From contig OY757026.1 of the NCBI GenBank assembly GCA_963580285.1, forward strand, positions 70,123,396-70,187,395: a stretch of 64,000 nucleotides of DNA, given 5' to 3'. The translations under genes were made by a program, and so were the position numbers. Of this stretch, positions 63,719-64,000 are shown piece after piece. Origin of the DNA: Lucinisca nassula (Eukaryota > Mollusca > Bivalvia > Lucinida > Lucinidae). The first letter of the stretch is position 1. Each line of letters begins with the position of its first letter. The notes beneath the pieces were generated by a model. That model saw nothing but the letters and a program-made list of their open reading frames with translations, was not told the DNA's origin and made no database searches.

Positions 63719-64000
63719 TTTGTTTGTTTGATTTGAGGTTTAACGTCCCCGACAACACTGTAAAGGTCATTTTGGAGACGTTGCTTCCAGTTTTGTGGGA
63801 CTTTTACCGAACATTGAGATGTAATGACATCTCAAGCCCTGTCGTCCAATGAAACCAATAGGGTTTATTAGCATGGACGGTCCGCCTCGCACCGCGGTTC
63901 CTGGACAGGCTTAGATCCTCTAAGCGGTTTACCAGTACTAGTGTGCGGGCCGGATTCAGCTCTGCTTGGAAGCATAATGCAGCCCATATATTTCTTCAAG
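63719..64000 (-). repeat. SINE-like repeat D copy, cut by the window edge
   Basis: TTGTTTGTTTGATTTGAGGT to CCCATATATTTCTTCAAG; the best-preserved tail side of the family. Confidence 0.8.

Overview
This is eukaryotic DNA, most likely from a bivalve mollusc. The coding signal is thin: short exons of about 200 bp with GT-AG boundaries, separated by introns of 2 to 16 kb. Nearly all the rest is interspersed and tandem repeats. The bivalve assignment is an inference from repeat style: elements carrying tandem arrays of about 145-170 bp, Tyr-Leu-Asp-Asp reverse transcriptase relics, palindromic non-autonomous transposons and hammerhead-ribozyme repeats. No prokaryotic operon structure, rRNA, tRNA or CRISPR array is visible.

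The only gene I can support is on the + strand: a voltage-gated potassium channel of the EAG/ERG/ELK (KCNH) family, best matching the ELK branch (KCNH3/4/8). Six exons are recognisable at 20368-20566, 22894-23088, 33160-33359, 41994-42243, 46242-46462 and 62024-62259. Their phases join without a gap and encode, in order, S4-S5, turret/pore/filter (SVGFGN), S6 plus C-linker, cyclic-nucleotide-binding homology domain (CNBHD), the end of that domain with the intrinsic-ligand YNL motif, and an acidic C-terminal tail. The PAS domain and S1-S3 are not found and probably lie left of the window. The gene probably also continues to the right.

Layout: 1-20367 is upstream intron or flank, packed with foldback elements, MITEs, SINE-like copies, two tandem-array elements (12497-15066 and 16462-18498) and a nested 383-bp ribozyme repeat. 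20368-23088 holds the first two exons with a reverse-transcriptase relic between them. 23089-41993 is intron holding many MITE copies, a decayed ribozyme repeat, a large tandem array (37549-40221) and one pore/C-linker exon. 41994-46462 holds the CNBHD exons. 46463-62023 is a 15.6-kb intron with LINE fragments and a second ribozyme repeat array. 62024-64000 holds the acidic exon and more repeats.

The most interesting content is a set of type I hammerhead ribozyme motifs in tandem repeats of about 250-260 bp and of exactly 383 bp, the organisation described for metazoan retrozymes. Several copies keep every core nucleotide and all three helices; others carry core-disrupting changes. One intact motif lies in the sense strand of the channel gene 287 nt upstream of an exon. 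A second theme is modular palindromes: elements with unrelated termini share the same palindromic core, with changes matched on both arms.
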